64,000 bases of DNA from the NCBI RefSeq assembly GCF_900106565.1, contig NZ_FNNJ01000005.1:62001-126000 (forward strand). Direction: 5' to 3'. The notes beneath the pieces are model-generated. The model worked only from the letters and a program-made list of their open reading frames with translations. It was not told the origin of the DNA and did not search any database. Shown in pieces: positions 19,588 to 29,403 of the stretch. Within the stretch, counting starts at the first letter, position 1. The number at the start of each line of letters is the position of its first letter. Source of the DNA: Lutibacter oricola. GTDB taxonomy: Bacteria > Bacteroidota > Bacteroidia > Flavobacteriales > Flavobacteriaceae. A program made the translations under genes and the position numbers.

Positions 19588-21264
19588 TTAAGACAATCCA
19601 GAAATAACACCGTTTTTATCAATATGCATCGCTTCGGAAGCTGGTGCGGCTGGTAAACCTGGCATACGCATCATTTGTCCTAAAATAGGAATTATAAATC
19701 CTGCTCCTGCAGCAATCTCAATTTCACGAACTGTAACTACAAAATTCTCTGGTCTACCTCTTAAAAACTCATTATCTGTAAAAGACTTTTGTGTTTTAGC
19801 CATACAGACTGCAAAATTGTTAAATCCTAGTCGTTCAATACGTTTTAAATTAAGTTTTGCTTTTTTATCATAATCAACAGCAGATGCTCCATAAATTTCT
19901 TTTGCAATTTTTTCTATTTTCTCTTTAACTGGCATATCCCAATTGTAAATTGGTGTAAATTTTTCTGTAGTATCGTCAACTATATCAACAACTGCATTCG
20001 CTAGTGACATAGCTCCTTCTCCACCTTTAGCCCAACTTTCCATAACAACTGCCTGAACACCAATTTTATTACATTTTTTTATAACATAATCAATTTCTTC
20101 TGGCAAATCGTTTACAAAAGCATTTATTGCCACTACAGGTTTAATATTGTATTTATTAATATTCTCTATATGCTTTACTAAATTACAGATTCCTTTTTTA
20201 ACCAACCCCAAATTTGGTTCGTTAATTTGGTCTTTTGCTGCACCTCCATGATGACGTAAAGCCTTAATTGTAGCAACAAGCACAACAGCTTTAGGACTTA
20301 ACCCTGCAGCTTGACATTTTATATTTAGAAATTTTTCAGCACCTAAATCTGCTCCAAAACCAGCTTCAGTTACTACGTAATTAGACAGGCTTAAGCCAAC
20401 TTTTGTTGCTATAATTGTATTTGTTCCTTGTGCAATATTGGCAAATGGCCCTCCGTGAATAATTGCAGGATTCTCTTCTAAAGTTTGTACTAAATTAGGT
20501 TTTATAGCATCCTTCAATAAAATTGCCATAGCATCTTCTGCTTTTAAATCACGTGCAAAAATTGGTTTCTTATCAAAAGTAAACCCAACAAATATATTTC
20601 CTAACCTTGTTTTTAAATTTTCAAAACTTGTAGCCATACAAAGTATAGCCATAACTTCAGATGCTGGGGTAATATTAAAGCCATCTTCTCTTGGTATACC
20701 GTTAGCTGTTCCGCCTAAACCAATTGTAATTTTACGCAATGATCTATCATTCATATCAATTACACGTTTCCATAAAATGGTTCTTGGATCTAAATTTAAA
20801 CTACAACATTTACTTTGCAAGTTATTATCAATTAATGCAGAAAGTAAATTATTTGCTTTTTCTACTGCATTAAAATCACCAGTAAAATGCAAGTTAATAT
20901 CTTCCATCGGCACTACTTGAGAATATCCACCACCAGCAGCACCTCCTTTAATACCAAAAACTGGCCCTAAAGAAGGCTCTCGTAATACAACTGTAGCTTG
21001 TTTTCCAACTTTATTCAACCCTTCAGTTAAACCAATAGAAACCATAGTTTTACCTTCACCAGAAGGTGTAGGAGTCATTGCTGTAACTAAAACAAGATTA
21101 TTTTTAGCTATTTCTTCTTCATTTATTAAATTTAAGGGCAATTTAGCTTTGTATTTACCATACATTTCTAAATCATCTTCTTCAATAGATAATTTTTTAG
21201 CAATATTTTTTATATGTTTTAACTCTTTATTTTGAGCTATTTCGATATCTGATAAAAATTTCAT
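19588..21264 (-). CDS. fhs: Formate-tetrahydrofolate ligase
   Basis: A 558-residue enzyme that makes 10-formyl-THF from formate, THF and ATP in one-carbon metabolism. The P-loop PTPSGEGKT is at residues 65-73. Other family signatures include LREPSLGPVFGIKGGAAGGGY, the FNIT(P)ASE segment, HGGPFANIAQG and GFGADLGAEKF. The length fits the homotetrameric bacterial form. It is transcribed divergently from secDF, and the VOC gene follows it closely. Nothing unusual is seen in the sequence. Confidence 0.96.
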   Translation of the reverse strand: MKFLSDIEIAQNKELKHIKNIAKKLSIEEDDLEMYGKYKAKLPLNLINEEEIAKNNLVLVTAMTPTPSGEGKTMVSIGLTEGLNKVGKQATVVLREPSLGPVFGIKGGAAGGGYSQVVPMEDINLHFTGDFNAVEKANNLLSALIDNNLQSKCCSLNLDPRTILWKRVIDMNDRSLRKITIGLGGTANGIPREDGFNITPASEVMAILCMATSFENLKTRLGNIFVGFTFDKKPIFARDLKAEDAMAILLKDAIKPNLVQTLEENPAIIHGGPFANIAQGTNTIIATKVGLSLSNYVVTEAGFGADLGAEKFLNIKCQAAGLSPKAVVLVATIKALRHHGGAAKDQINEPNLGLVKKGICNLVKHIENINKYNIKPVVAINAFVNDLPEEIDYVIKKCNKIGVQAVVMESWAKGGEGAMSLANAVVDIVDDTTEKFTPIYNWDMPVKEKIEKIAKEIYGASAVDYDKKAKLNLKRIERLGFNNFAVCMAKTQKSFTDNEFLRGRPENFVVTVREIEIAAGAGFIIPILGQMMRMPGLPAAPASEAMHIDKNGVISGLS

Positions 21265-21362
21265 TTCAAAAATATTTTGGTACCCAAATATATAAAATTA
21301 GAAGCTTAAAAACGTGTTATTTTGATTCCCAACAAAATATAGTGATAAAAAGCAAAAAAGTA

Positions 21363-21393
21363 TTGTTAAATACTGTTTGAAATTATATATTTG
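21363..21393 (+). promoter_or_regulatory. secDF promoter
   Basis: TTG at 21363-21365, a 20-bp spacer and TATATTTG at 21386-21393, an excellent match to the Bacteroidota housekeeping promoter. The start codon is 44 bp downstream of the -7 box. Confidence 0.78.
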
Positions 21394-21436
21394 CACGTTT
21401 ATAATAAACGAAATTTTATACTTAAAATAACTTATA

Positions 21437-24421
21437 ATGCAAAACAAAGGACTTGTAAAATTATTCGCTATTCTATTCGGATTAGTAAGTTTATATCAAT
21501 TATCATTTACATGGTTTACTAAAAGTGTTGAAAAAGATGCACGTACGTATGCTCAAACCAAATCAGATGACGGTAGAGAGGTTGCAAAATTAGAAAGGGT
21601 TTACTTAGACTCTGTTGCAAACAAATCTGTTATTAATTTAGGTTTTGCTGAGTTTAGTTACTCAGACATTAAAGATAAAGAGTTAAACTTAGGATTAGAC
21701 CTTAAAGGTGGTATTAACGCAATACTACAAGTATCTGTAAAAGATATCTTAATTGGTTTATCTAATGAATCTAAGAATCCAGTGTTTAATGAAGCTATTG
21801 CTAAAGCTTCTGAAAGACAAAAAAGTAGCGATGATACATTTTTAGAATTATTTTTAGAAGAATTCAAAAGTGTTAGCAACGGAACAGTAAAATTAAGTGA
21901 TCCAAGTATTTTTGGAACTAGAGCTTTACGTGAAAAAATTAACTTCAACAAAAGCGAAGATGAAGTAATTCAAGCTATTGAAGATGAAGTTACAGGTTCT
22001 GTAAACACTGCATTTGAAGTATTAAGAAGTCGTATTGATAAATTTGGTGTTACACAACCAAACATTCAGCGTATTGGTAACTCTGGTAGAATTTTAATTG
22101 AATTACCAGGAGCTAAAGATATTGATCGTGTAAAAAAATTATTACAAAGTACTGCTGAGTTACAATTTTGGGAAGTTTACTCTAACCAAGAAGTTGCCAA
22201 CTTTATGTTTCAAGCAAATAGTGTTGTTGAAAACCTATTAAAAAGTGAAACTGTTGAAGATACAACTAAAGTAAATGTAGATGATTTATTAGGTGAAGTA
22301 TCTGATTCTTTAGCTACAAAAACTATTAACAATTTATTTACTGTATTACAACCAAGTATTCCACAAAGCCAAAACCAAGTATCATCTATAGTTGGTAATG
22401 CTAAACTTGCAGATACTGCAAAAGTGAATAACTATTTAGCTATGAAAGAAGTTAGAGCTTTATTGCCTAACGAAATGAAATACACTAAATTTTTATGGGA
22501 TGCAACTCCTTATAAAGCTACAGTAACTGCTACTGGTGAAGAACAAGAAAGAATTAACTTATTTGCTATAAAATCTAATAGAGAAGATGTTGCTCCTATT
22601 GAAGGTGATGTAATTGATGATGCTAGTCAAGAGTTTGGTCAAACTAACAAACCTGAAGTTAGTATGACAATGAATGCTTCTGGAACAAGACAATGGGCAA
22701 AAATGACAACTGATAACTTAGGAAAATTTGTTGCTGTTGTTTTAGATGATTATGTATATACTGCTCCTTCTGTTAACACACCTATTACAGGTGGTAGAAC
22801 TTCAATTTCTGGTGGATCTATGACAGTTAGTGAAGCGCAAGATATTGCAAACGTATTAAAAGCCGGTAAATTACCTGCTGCTGCACATATTATTCAATCT
22901 GAAGTTGTTGGACCATCATTAGGTCAAAAAGCAATTAATAGTAGTATGATTTCTTTTGGAATTGCATTACTACTTGTTTTACTTTGGATGATTTTCTATT
23001 ACGGAAAAGCTGGAGCATTTGCTGATGTTGCATTAGCCGTAAACATTTTATTTATCTTCGGTATTTTAACTGCATTTGGAGCCGTACTTACGTTACCTGG
23101 TATTGCTGGTATTATCTTAACAATAGGTATGTCGGTAGATGCGAACGTAATTATTTTCGAGCGTATTAAAGAAGAATTAAATAAAGGAAAAGCTTTAAAA
23201 GCTGCTATTGCACACGGGTTTAGTTTTAAAGGAGCTTTATCTGCAATTATAGATGCTAACATTACAACAATGTTAACTGGTATTATATTATATGTGTTTG
23301 GAACTGGACCAGTTAAAGGTTTTGCTTATACATTAATGGTAGGTATTGTTACTTCATTATTTACAGCAGTATTTATTACTCGTTTATTAATTGACTGGTA
23401 TGCTAACAAAGGGAAAAAATTCACATTTAATACTAACATTACTAAAAACTGGTTTAAAAGTATTACAATTGAATTCTTAAGAAAACGTAAAATAGCATAC
23501 ATAGCTTCAGGTATTTTTATTATTGTTGGTATAGGATCTCTATTTACAAATAGCTTAAACTATGGTGTAGATTTTGTTGGAGGTAGAAACTTTATTGTAA
23601 AGTTTGATAAAGTAACCAACTCTAGTGATGTTGCTAATACATTAAAAGATGTATTTGGAAGTTCTCCAGAGGTTAAATCTTACGGTAATTCTAGCCAATT
23701 AAAAATTACAACTAAATATAAAATTGATCAAGAAGGAAACCATATTGATGATGAAGTACAAGGTTTATTATTCTCTGGTTTAAAAAGTTACTTACCTGAA
23801 GGATTATCTATGGAAGAATTCAAACCTGGATTCGACGGAGATAAAAAAGCCGGTATAATGAGTTCTATTAAAGTTGAACCAACTATTGCAGATGATATTA
23901 AAACAGCTGCAGGATGGGCAATTATTGGATCATTATTAGTTGTATTCTTATACATTTTATTCCGTTTTAGAAAATGGCAATACAGTTTAGGTGCTGTAGC
24001 TGCAGTTTTTCATGATGTTTTAATTGTATTAGCTATATTCTCTTTATTCTGGAAAGTATTACCTTTTGATATGGAAATTGGACAATCATTTATTGCTGCA
24101 ATACTAACTGTAGTTGGTTATTCACTAAATGATACCGTGGTAATTTTCGATAGAATTCGTGAATTTAATGGTATACACTCTTCTTGGAAATTCAACAAAA
24201 TTGTTGATGTAGCATTAAGTAGTACTTTGGGTAGAACTATAAACACGTCATTAACAACATTGGTAGTATTATTTGCTATCTTCTTATTTGGTGGAGATTC
24301 AATTAAAGGATTTATGTTCGCATTAATTGTTGGGGTTGTAGTTGGTACATACTCATCATTATTTATTGCATCACCAATTATGTATGATGCAACTAAGAAA
24401 TTAACAAAAGATAAAAAATAA
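21437..24421 (+). CDS. secDF: SecDF: fused protein-export membrane protein
   Basis: A 994-residue fusion of SecD and SecF, an RND-type membrane protein that uses the proton gradient to pull translocating proteins through SecYEG. The SecD half has an N-terminal helix, a large periplasmic domain with LGLDLKGGI and FEVLRSRIDKFGVTQPNIQRIG, and helices with SVDANVIIFERIKEE. The SecF half begins at about residue 675, with NYGVDFVGGRNF and helices containing VGYSLNDTVVIFDRIRE. The fused form is usual in Bacteroidota. It would export the substrates of the type IX system encoded at 53443-57987. A strong terminator follows at 24444-24476. Confidence 0.96.
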   Translation: MQNKGLVKLFAILFGLVSLYQLSFTWFTKSVEKDARTYAQTKSDDGREVAKLERVYLDSVANKSVINLGFAEFSYSDIKDKELNLGLDLKGGINAILQVSVKDILIGLSNESKNPVFNEAIAKASERQKSSDDTFLELFLEEFKSVSNGTVKLSDPSIFGTRALREKINFNKSEDEVIQAIEDEVTGSVNTAFEVLRSRIDKFGVTQPNIQRIGNSGRILIELPGAKDIDRVKKLLQSTAELQFWEVYSNQEVANFMFQANSVVENLLKSETVEDTTKVNVDDLLGEVSDSLATKTINNLFTVLQPSIPQSQNQVSSIVGNAKLADTAKVNNYLAMKEVRALLPNEMKYTKFLWDATPYKATVTATGEEQERINLFAIKSNREDVAPIEGDVIDDASQEFGQTNKPEVSMTMNASGTRQWAKMTTDNLGKFVAVVLDDYVYTAPSVNTPITGGRTSISGGSMTVSEAQDIANVLKAGKLPAAAHIIQSEVVGPSLGQKAINSSMISFGIALLLVLLWMIFYYGKAGAFADVALAVNILFIFGILTAFGAVLTLPGIAGIILTIGMSVDANVIIFERIKEELNKGKALKAAIAHGFSFKGALSAIIDANITTMLTGIILYVFGTGPVKGFAYTLMVGIVTSLFTAVFITRLLIDWYANKGKKFTFNTNITKNWFKSITIEFLRKRKIAYIASGIFIIVGIGSLFTNSLNYGVDFVGGRNFIVKFDKVTNSSDVANTLKDVFGSSPEVKSYGNSSQLKITTKYKIDQEGNHIDDEVQGLLFSGLKSYLPEGLSMEEFKPGFDGDKKAGIMSSIKVEPTIADDIKTAAGWAIIGSLLVVFLYILFRFRKWQYSLGAVAAVFHDVLIVLAIFSLFWKVLPFDMEIGQSFIAAILTVVGYSLNDTVVIFDRIREFNGIHSSWKFNKIVDVALSSTLGRTINTSLTTLVVLFAIFLFGGDSIKGFMFALIVGVVVGTYSSLFIASPIMYDATKKLTKDKK

Positions 24422-24443
24422 TTAAGGTATTAAGCCTAAATAT

Positions 24444-24476
24444 AAAAACCGTTTTGAACATTCAAAACGGTTTTTT
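24444..24476 (+). terminator. Terminator after secDF
   Basis: aaaaaccgttttga / tcaaaacggttttt with a 4-base loop and a T tract. Confidence 0.9.
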
Positions 24477-24555
24477 CTATTTCAAACTAACAAATAAGTT
24501 AATTAAATATTTAATATTAACTTATTGATTATTAAATTTGTAACAAAGCAACACA

Positions 24556-25674
24556 ATGAGTATTATTAAGCTACACGACAAATATTTTAAATCTTATATA
24601 TCTGCTGAAAAGATTGAAGAAGCAGTACAAACTATGGTTAACCAAGTTTCTGGAGATTTAGACAATGATGAAAAACCATTATTTATAGGAATATTAAACG
24701 GTTCATTTATGCTAGTGGCCGATTTTATTAGAAAATACAAAGCAGATTGCGAAGTGTCTTTTGTAAAATTAGCTTCTTACGAAGGAACTAGCTCAACAGG
24801 TAAAATCAAACAACTTGTTGGTGTTAATGAAAACCTTGAAGGTAGAACGGTAATAATTTTAGAAGACATTATTGATACTGGTAATACACTTCAAGAAATC
24901 TATGAAATATTTAAAGATAAAAAAGTAAAACAGCTTAAAATAGCTACTTTATTTTTTAAACCAGATGTATTCAAAAAAGAATTAGCAATTGACTATATCG
25001 GAATTTCAATTCCAGATAAATTTATTGTTGGTTACGGATTAGATTACGATGGTATTGGAAGAAATTTAAACGAAATATATCAACTTACAACACAACCTAC
25101 TATGACAAACATTGTATTATTTGGCCCTCCAGGTGCAGGTAAAGGAACACAAGCAGAATTATTAAGAGACAAGTATGAATTATTACATATATCTACTGGT
25201 GAAGTTTTCCGTTACAATATTAAAAACGAAACTGAATTAGGAAAATTAGCTAAATCTTATATGGATGATGGTAACCTAGTTCCTGATGAAGTAACAATTG
25301 AAATGTTAAAAGCTGAAGTTGAAAAAACTCCAGATGCTAACGGATTTATTTTTGATGGTTTCCCTAGAACTGAATCTCAAGCAGCAGCTTTAGATGCTTT
25401 TTTAGAAGAAAAAGGTGAAAGAATTAGCGGAATGGTTGCTCTAGAAGTATCTGAAGATTTATTGGTTGAACGTTTATTAGAGCGTGGTAAAACAAGCGGA
25501 AGAAGCGATGACCAAGACGAAAGTAAGATTAGAAATAGATTTGTTGAGTACAACTCAAAAACAGCTATTTTAAAAGATTATTACCAAGCACAAAACAAAT
25601 ATTTTGGTGCAGATGGTGTAGGTTCTATTCCAGAAATTACAGAGCGTTTATGTACTATATTTGATAAATTATAA
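24556..25674 (+). CDS. adk: Fused hypoxanthine phosphoribosyltransferase-adenylate kinase
   Basis: A 372-residue in-frame fusion of two purine enzymes. Residues 1 to about 178 are a type I phosphoribosyltransferase with the PRPP loop EDIIDTGNT at 103-111, as in hypoxanthine/guanine PRTases. A five-residue linker leads to Met183, where a complete short-form adenylate kinase starts: GPPGAGKGT at 190-198, DGFPRTESQ and a short LID (GRSDDQDESKIRNRF) without zinc cysteines. The fusion would join base salvage to the first phosphorylation of AMP. A -7 box TAAATTTG is at 24533-24540. The gene ends at a hairpin (25698-25727). Confidence 0.93.
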   Translation: MSIIKLHDKYFKSYISAEKIEEAVQTMVNQVSGDLDNDEKPLFIGILNGSFMLVADFIRKYKADCEVSFVKLASYEGTSSTGKIKQLVGVNENLEGRTVIILEDIIDTGNTLQEIYEIFKDKKVKQLKIATLFFKPDVFKKELAIDYIGISIPDKFIVGYGLDYDGIGRNLNEIYQLTTQPTMTNIVLFGPPGAGKGTQAELLRDKYELLHISTGEVFRYNIKNETELGKLAKSYMDDGNLVPDEVTIEMLKAEVEKTPDANGFIFDGFPRTESQAAALDAFLEEKGERISGMVALEVSEDLLVERLLERGKTSGRSDDQDESKIRNRFVEYNSKTAILKDYYQAQNKYFGADGVGSIPEITERLCTIFDKL

Positions 25675-25697
25675 GATAATAGTCACACATTAATTAA

Positions 25698-25727
25698 ATA
25701 AAGGGCTTGTTTAAGCCCTTTATTTTT
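25698..25727 (+). terminator. Terminator after hpt-adk
   Basis: Perfect 11-bp inverted repeat ataaagggctt / aagccctttat followed by T residues. Confidence 0.88.
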
Positions 25728-25745
25728 AACATAAAATATATTTAA

Positions 25746-26738
25746 ATGACTGAAGGAAATTTTGTTGATTATATAAAAGTGTTTGCTAGCTCAGGTAAAG
25801 GTGGAGGTGGATCTGTACACTTACATAGAGAAAAATATATTACTAAAGGTGGGCCAGATGGTGGAGATGGTGGCCGAGGTGGACACATAATTGTTCGTGC
25901 CAACCCTAACCTATGGACACTTTACAGTTTAAAATTTAAAAAACACTTTAGAGCAGATCACGGTGGACACGGTTCTAAATCTAGAAGTACCGGAAAAGAT
26001 GGTGAAGATGTGTATATAGATGTGCCTCTAGGTACTATTATTAGAGATGGCGAAACCCAAGAAATACTTTTTGAAATAACAAAAGAAAATACTGAGCAAA
26101 TATTATTGCCAGGAGGAAAAGGTGGACTTGGTAACTGGAATTTTAAATCTTCAACAAACCAAACACCACGTTATGCTCAACCAGGTATAGATGGTCAAGA
26201 AGGCTGGTTTCAAATAGAATTAAAACTATTGGCTGATGTTGGTCTAGTCGGTTTTCCAAATGCTGGAAAATCTACATTATTGTCTGTTTTAACTTCTGCA
26301 AAACCAAAAATTGCAGATTATGCCTTTACAACTCTAAAACCTAACTTAGGAATTGTTGAATACAGAGATTTTCAATCTTTTGTAATCGCAGATATTCCAG
26401 GTATAATTGAAGGTGCAGCAGAAGGTAAAGGTTTAGGACACCGATTTTTAAGACATATTGAGCGTAACTCCACACTATTATTTTTAATACCCGCAGATGC
26501 AGATGATATTAAAAAAGAATATCAAATATTGTTAAACGAATTAAAGCAACACAATCCAGAATTACTAGATAAAGACAGATTGTTAGCTATTTCTAAATGC
26601 GATATGCTAGATGATGAATTAAAAGAAGAAATTAAAAACGAATTACCTGAAGGTATCAAAACACTATTTATATCATCAGTAGCTCACCAAGGTTTAACTG
26701 AATTGAAGGATACACTTTGGAAAATGCTTAACAACTAA
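25746..26738 (+). CDS. obgE: Obg/CgtA GTPase
   Basis: A 330-residue ribosome-associated GTPase involved in 50S assembly and stress control. The glycine-rich Obg domain (about 1-158) has [15 protein letters not shown] and [10 protein letters not shown]. The G domain has G1 GFPNAGKS at about 167-174, G3 DIPGIIEGA and G4 SKCD. The protein stops after the G domain, so it lacks the C-terminal OCT domain found in some Gram-positive versions, which is normal for this phylum. It lies 18 bp past the hpt-adk terminator. Its stop codon overlaps by 4 bp the end of the convergent lipoprotein gene. Confidence 0.95.
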   Translation: MTEGNFVDYIKVFASSGKGGGGSVHLHREKYITKGGPDGGDGGRGGHIIVRANPNLWTLYSLKFKKHFRADHGGHGSKSRSTGKDGEDVYIDVPLGTIIRDGETQEILFEITKENTEQILLPGGKGGLGNWNFKSSTNQTPRYAQPGIDGQEGWFQIELKLLADVGLVGFPNAGKSTLLSVLTSAKPKIADYAFTTLKPNLGIVEYRDFQSFVIADIPGIIEGAAEGKGLGHRFLRHIERNSTLLFLIPADADDIKKEYQILLNELKQHNPELLDKDRLLAISKCDMLDDELKEEIKNELPEGIKTLFISSVAHQGLTELKDTLWKMLNN

Positions 26739-27208
26739 TTTGTTAAAATTATAGGTAAAATAAACTCTGTACTTACAGGCATATTTCTTTTAATTGCTGG
26801 CTCTAGAGTTGGCAATTTTTGAATACTAACTTCAAGTATACTATCAAACTCTGGTAGAAGCTGTTTTGTTTGTGCAGAAATTTTTAAATTAGTTAAGGTA
26901 GTTTCTCCATTAGAGTTTACTTTTAATTTTACTAGAACGGTATCGCTAACTTCGTCTACAGCATTTAAACTATACTTTTTTAAACTAGCGTAAATATGTT
27001 GAGACATTTCTAACTGAAAACAAACTTGCTGTTTTTCTCTAGAAGGAATTGACTTACAATTTGGAAACAGTGGAAAAGCATCTACACTACTAAAATCTAC
27101 AATAGTATCAACCACTTTAATAGGTTCTTTTTTATAAGCCTGTTCAAAATAAGAACAAGAAACTAGTATAAAACTGCAAAAAAATAAACTAAAAAATTGC
27201 TTTTTCAT
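26735..27208 (-). CDS. Lipoprotein with TonB C-terminal-like domain
   Basis: A 157-residue predicted lipoprotein (lipobox FILVSC, Cys18) with a domain like the TonB C-terminus: [28 protein letters not shown], then [21 protein letters not shown] and an ending FILPIIL. The same layout occurs inside the adjacent M56 protein (PVFPGCENSKDKKQCIQEAI). It lacks the transmembrane helix and proline-rich linker of a true energy-transducing TonB, so it is unlikely to energise receptors itself. It is on the same strand as the M56/BlaI pair, 71 bp downstream of it, and probably shares a role. The function is unknown. Confidence 0.75.
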   Translation of the reverse strand: MKKQFFSLFFCSFILVSCSYFEQAYKKEPIKVVDTIVDFSSVDAFPLFPNCKSIPSREKQQVCFQLEMSQHIYASLKKYSLNAVDEVSDTVLVKLKVNSNGETTLTNLKISAQTKQLLPEFDSILEVSIQKLPTLEPAIKRNMPVSTEFILPIILTN

Positions 27209-27279
27209 TGATATTTAATTCAATATGTGAAAATACAACTTTTTAGTTTACTCAACAATTTCAATTTTTAAAATCGAAT

Positions 27280-28965
27280 TTATTTTTTCAATACAATTTC
27301 AACTACTCCATTTTTACCTTTTTCTCCATATTTTTCAATGGCTTTATTTCCTTTTAAAACATCAATTCTTTCTATAGAATCTGGATTTATTTTATCAACC
27401 ACACTTTTAGTAGTTTCTTTTCCATTTAGAATATATAAAGCTTGTTCAAACTCTTTATTTAAATCTTTTGAAGCATCATCACCTTCAACAACAAAAGCAA
27501 TTGGCAAGCTATATTTAACGCTTACATTATTCCCTTTGTGTTTACCTGGAATCATATTAGGTATTGTTTTAATCACTCTAATTGCTTCTTCTTGTAATAT
27601 TTTATGAGGCGCTCTTGCCTTTACATCAGAAACTTCTCCATTTTTGTTAATAGTAAACATTACAAAAATTCTTTTAGTGCCAGCTTCTAAATCAAGATCA
27701 TCAGCCAACTTACTATTAAACTCATTATTCACATGTTTTGTTATAGCTTCTTGAATACATTGTTTTTTATCTTTTGAATTTTCACAACCTGGAAAAACAG
27801 GAACATTGTCTATTGTAGCAAATGGAACACTACCATCATCTTTTTTACTTATTGGTGGAGTTGGCACTTTTAAAAATAAAACTCTATCTCCTTTATCATC
27901 AATTACAACTGAAAACGGAATGTTTTTAACGTTTTTTGATTGAAACTTTTCCAACAACTCTTTTTCACTTGTAGTGTAATCTTCTAATGGAATTATTTCT
28001 CCATTTAAATGACTTCCAATAAACATAATTACATTTCCACTATCTAAATATTTCCCTTCATTTGGAATTGGTTCAGCCAAGGCTTTTTCAACTTCTTCAA
28101 AACTTACACTAGAATCATTAGCGCATGAACTATACACTAACATACCTACTAACGCAGGAATTAACATTAAATATTTTAATTGGTTTACTTTTTGAGATTT
28201 GTTTTTTGCAATCATAGCAATACGTTTTTTAATTAATGAATGTTTATAAAATTGGTTAGTAAATGATATATTTTCAACATCAAATGTTTCGGCTAATAAT
28301 TTATTGAAATATGCTTTTTTATTGGATTTTTTCACTACCTCAGCATCAGATATGTATTCGTGGAGTACGGTTATTCTTTTTTGAAAAATATAAACCATTG
28401 GGTTAAACCACATTGCAATTTTTAACACTTCAAAAAATAATAAATCTAATGTGTGCCTTTGTTTACAATGAACCATTTCGTGTTCAATAATTTCTAGCTC
28501 CTTATTTTCTAATAAGCGCTTATTTATAAATATAAAATTGAAAAAAGAAAAAGCAGATTGCTTCGTTTTTAAAATAACAATCTTATAAAGTCCTTTTTTT
28601 ATAATAGTATTCTTATTTATTATACTAATTATTTTAAATAGCTTCACAAAAAATAGTATTGAAAACAGAATTACACCTACTAAAAACAGTTCATTTAAAT
28701 AATAATTTGTTGAAGCTGTAGCTGTAGAATTAAAAAGAATACTTTCCGGATTAATAATAACCTCTGGTAACCTAACAATTTGTTCTTGCACACTAGTTTT
28801 TTGAAAAATATCGAATTTTAACCAAGGAATTATAAACGAAGCTATTGGAGCAACAATTAAATAAACTCTATTCCATTTAAAAAAAGTTTCTTTCTGCAAA
28901 AAGAAATCGTAAACCGCTAAAAATATAGCCTGAAAAAGTACCACTTGAATTATATAATTAATCAT
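27280..28965 (-). CDS. M56 (BlaR1-type) membrane metalloprotease fused to TonB-like and plug-like domains
   Basis: A 561-residue membrane protein. Residues 1 to about 280 hold four transmembrane helices and a cytoplasmic zinc-protease domain with HEMVH, as in BlaR1/MecR1. In those proteins the protease relieves repression by BlaI/MecI. The outside part carries a TonB C-terminal-like domain (about 385-490) and then a short segment like a TonB-receptor plug (LYILNGKE...INPDSIERIDVLKG...GVVEIVLKK), typical of flavobacterial M56 proteins. There is no penicillin-binding sensor domain, so beta-lactam sensing is not indicated. The start codon overlaps the blaI stop codon (ATGA), showing translational coupling. 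Confidence 0.88.
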   Translation of the reverse strand: MINYIIQVVLFQAIFLAVYDFFLQKETFFKWNRVYLIVAPIASFIIPWLKFDIFQKTSVQEQIVRLPEVIINPESILFNSTATASTNYYLNELFLVGVILFSILFFVKLFKIISIINKNTIIKKGLYKIVILKTKQSAFSFFNFIFINKRLLENKELEIIEHEMVHCKQRHTLDLLFFEVLKIAMWFNPMVYIFQKRITVLHEYISDAEVVKKSNKKAYFNKLLAETFDVENISFTNQFYKHSLIKKRIAMIAKNKSQKVNQLKYLMLIPALVGMLVYSSCANDSSVSFEEVEKALAEPIPNEGKYLDSGNVIMFIGSHLNGEIIPLEDYTTSEKELLEKFQSKNVKNIPFSVVIDDKGDRVLFLKVPTPPISKKDDGSVPFATIDNVPVFPGCENSKDKKQCIQEAITKHVNNEFNSKLADDLDLEAGTKRIFVMFTINKNGEVSDVKARAPHKILQEEAIRVIKTIPNMIPGKHKGNNVSVKYSLPIAFVVEGDDASKDLNKEFEQALYILNGKETTKSVVDKINPDSIERIDVLKGNKAIEKYGEKGKNGVVEIVLKK

Positions 28966-29333
28966 TCCTCTGTCGTTTTGTCATTAATATTCTTTAAAAT
29001 AGACTCAAGTTCATTAATATCAACATCATTCTTTTTTACAAAAAACGATACCATATTTTTAAATGAACCTCCAAAGTAGCCATCCATAATTTTTTGCAAA
29101 CTTTGGTTACTATAAGCTGTTTTATCTATTATAGGAAAATAAATATGACCTCTCCCCTTTGCCCTATGACCTACAAATTTTTTAGTTTCTAAAATTCTAA
29201 TTATCGTAGAAACCGTATTATAGGCTGGCTTTGGAACCGGAAGCTTCTCTATAATTTCTTTTACAGACGCTTCTTTTAAATCCCACAAAACTTGCATTAA
29301 TTGCTCTTCTGCTTTTGTTAATTGTTTACTCAT
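28962..29333 (-). CDS. BlaI/MecI-family repressor
   Basis: A 123-residue winged-helix repressor: LTKAEEQLMQVLWDLKEASVKEII, the recognition helix region KPAYNTVSTIIRILETKKFVGH and a C-terminal dimerisation helix (ELESILKNI). In BlaI/MecI the repressor is removed by a protease switched on by the M56 partner, and here that partner's gene overlaps this one by 4 bp. Upstream are a -7 box (29363-29370) and three 16-bp dyads AACTAA-N4-TTAGTT, the likely operators. The target genes are probably this pair and perhaps the divergent DUF456 gene. Confidence 0.9.
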   Translation of the reverse strand: MSKQLTKAEEQLMQVLWDLKEASVKEIIEKLPVPKPAYNTVSTIIRILETKKFVGHRAKGRGHIYFPIIDKTAYSNQSLQKIMDGYFGGSFKNMVSFFVKKNDVDINELESILKNINDKTTEE

Positions 29334-29338
29334 TTTTC

Positions 29339-29403
29339 AACTAAGTTTTTAGTTCAACAATACAAATATAACTAAAAAATTAGTTTAAACTAATTTTTTA
29401 GTT
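29339..29403. promoter_or_regulatory. Operator array and promoter of the blaI-M56 operon
   Basis: Three copies of AACTAA-N4-TTAGTT lie at 29339-29354, 29370-29385 and 29388-29403. The last two together form a perfect 34-bp palindrome. The minus-strand -7 box TATATTTG is at 29363-29370, between copy 1 and copy 2. Repressor bound there would cover both the -33 region and the start site. The symmetry is seen directly; binding by the adjacent BlaI is an inference. Confidence 0.8.
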
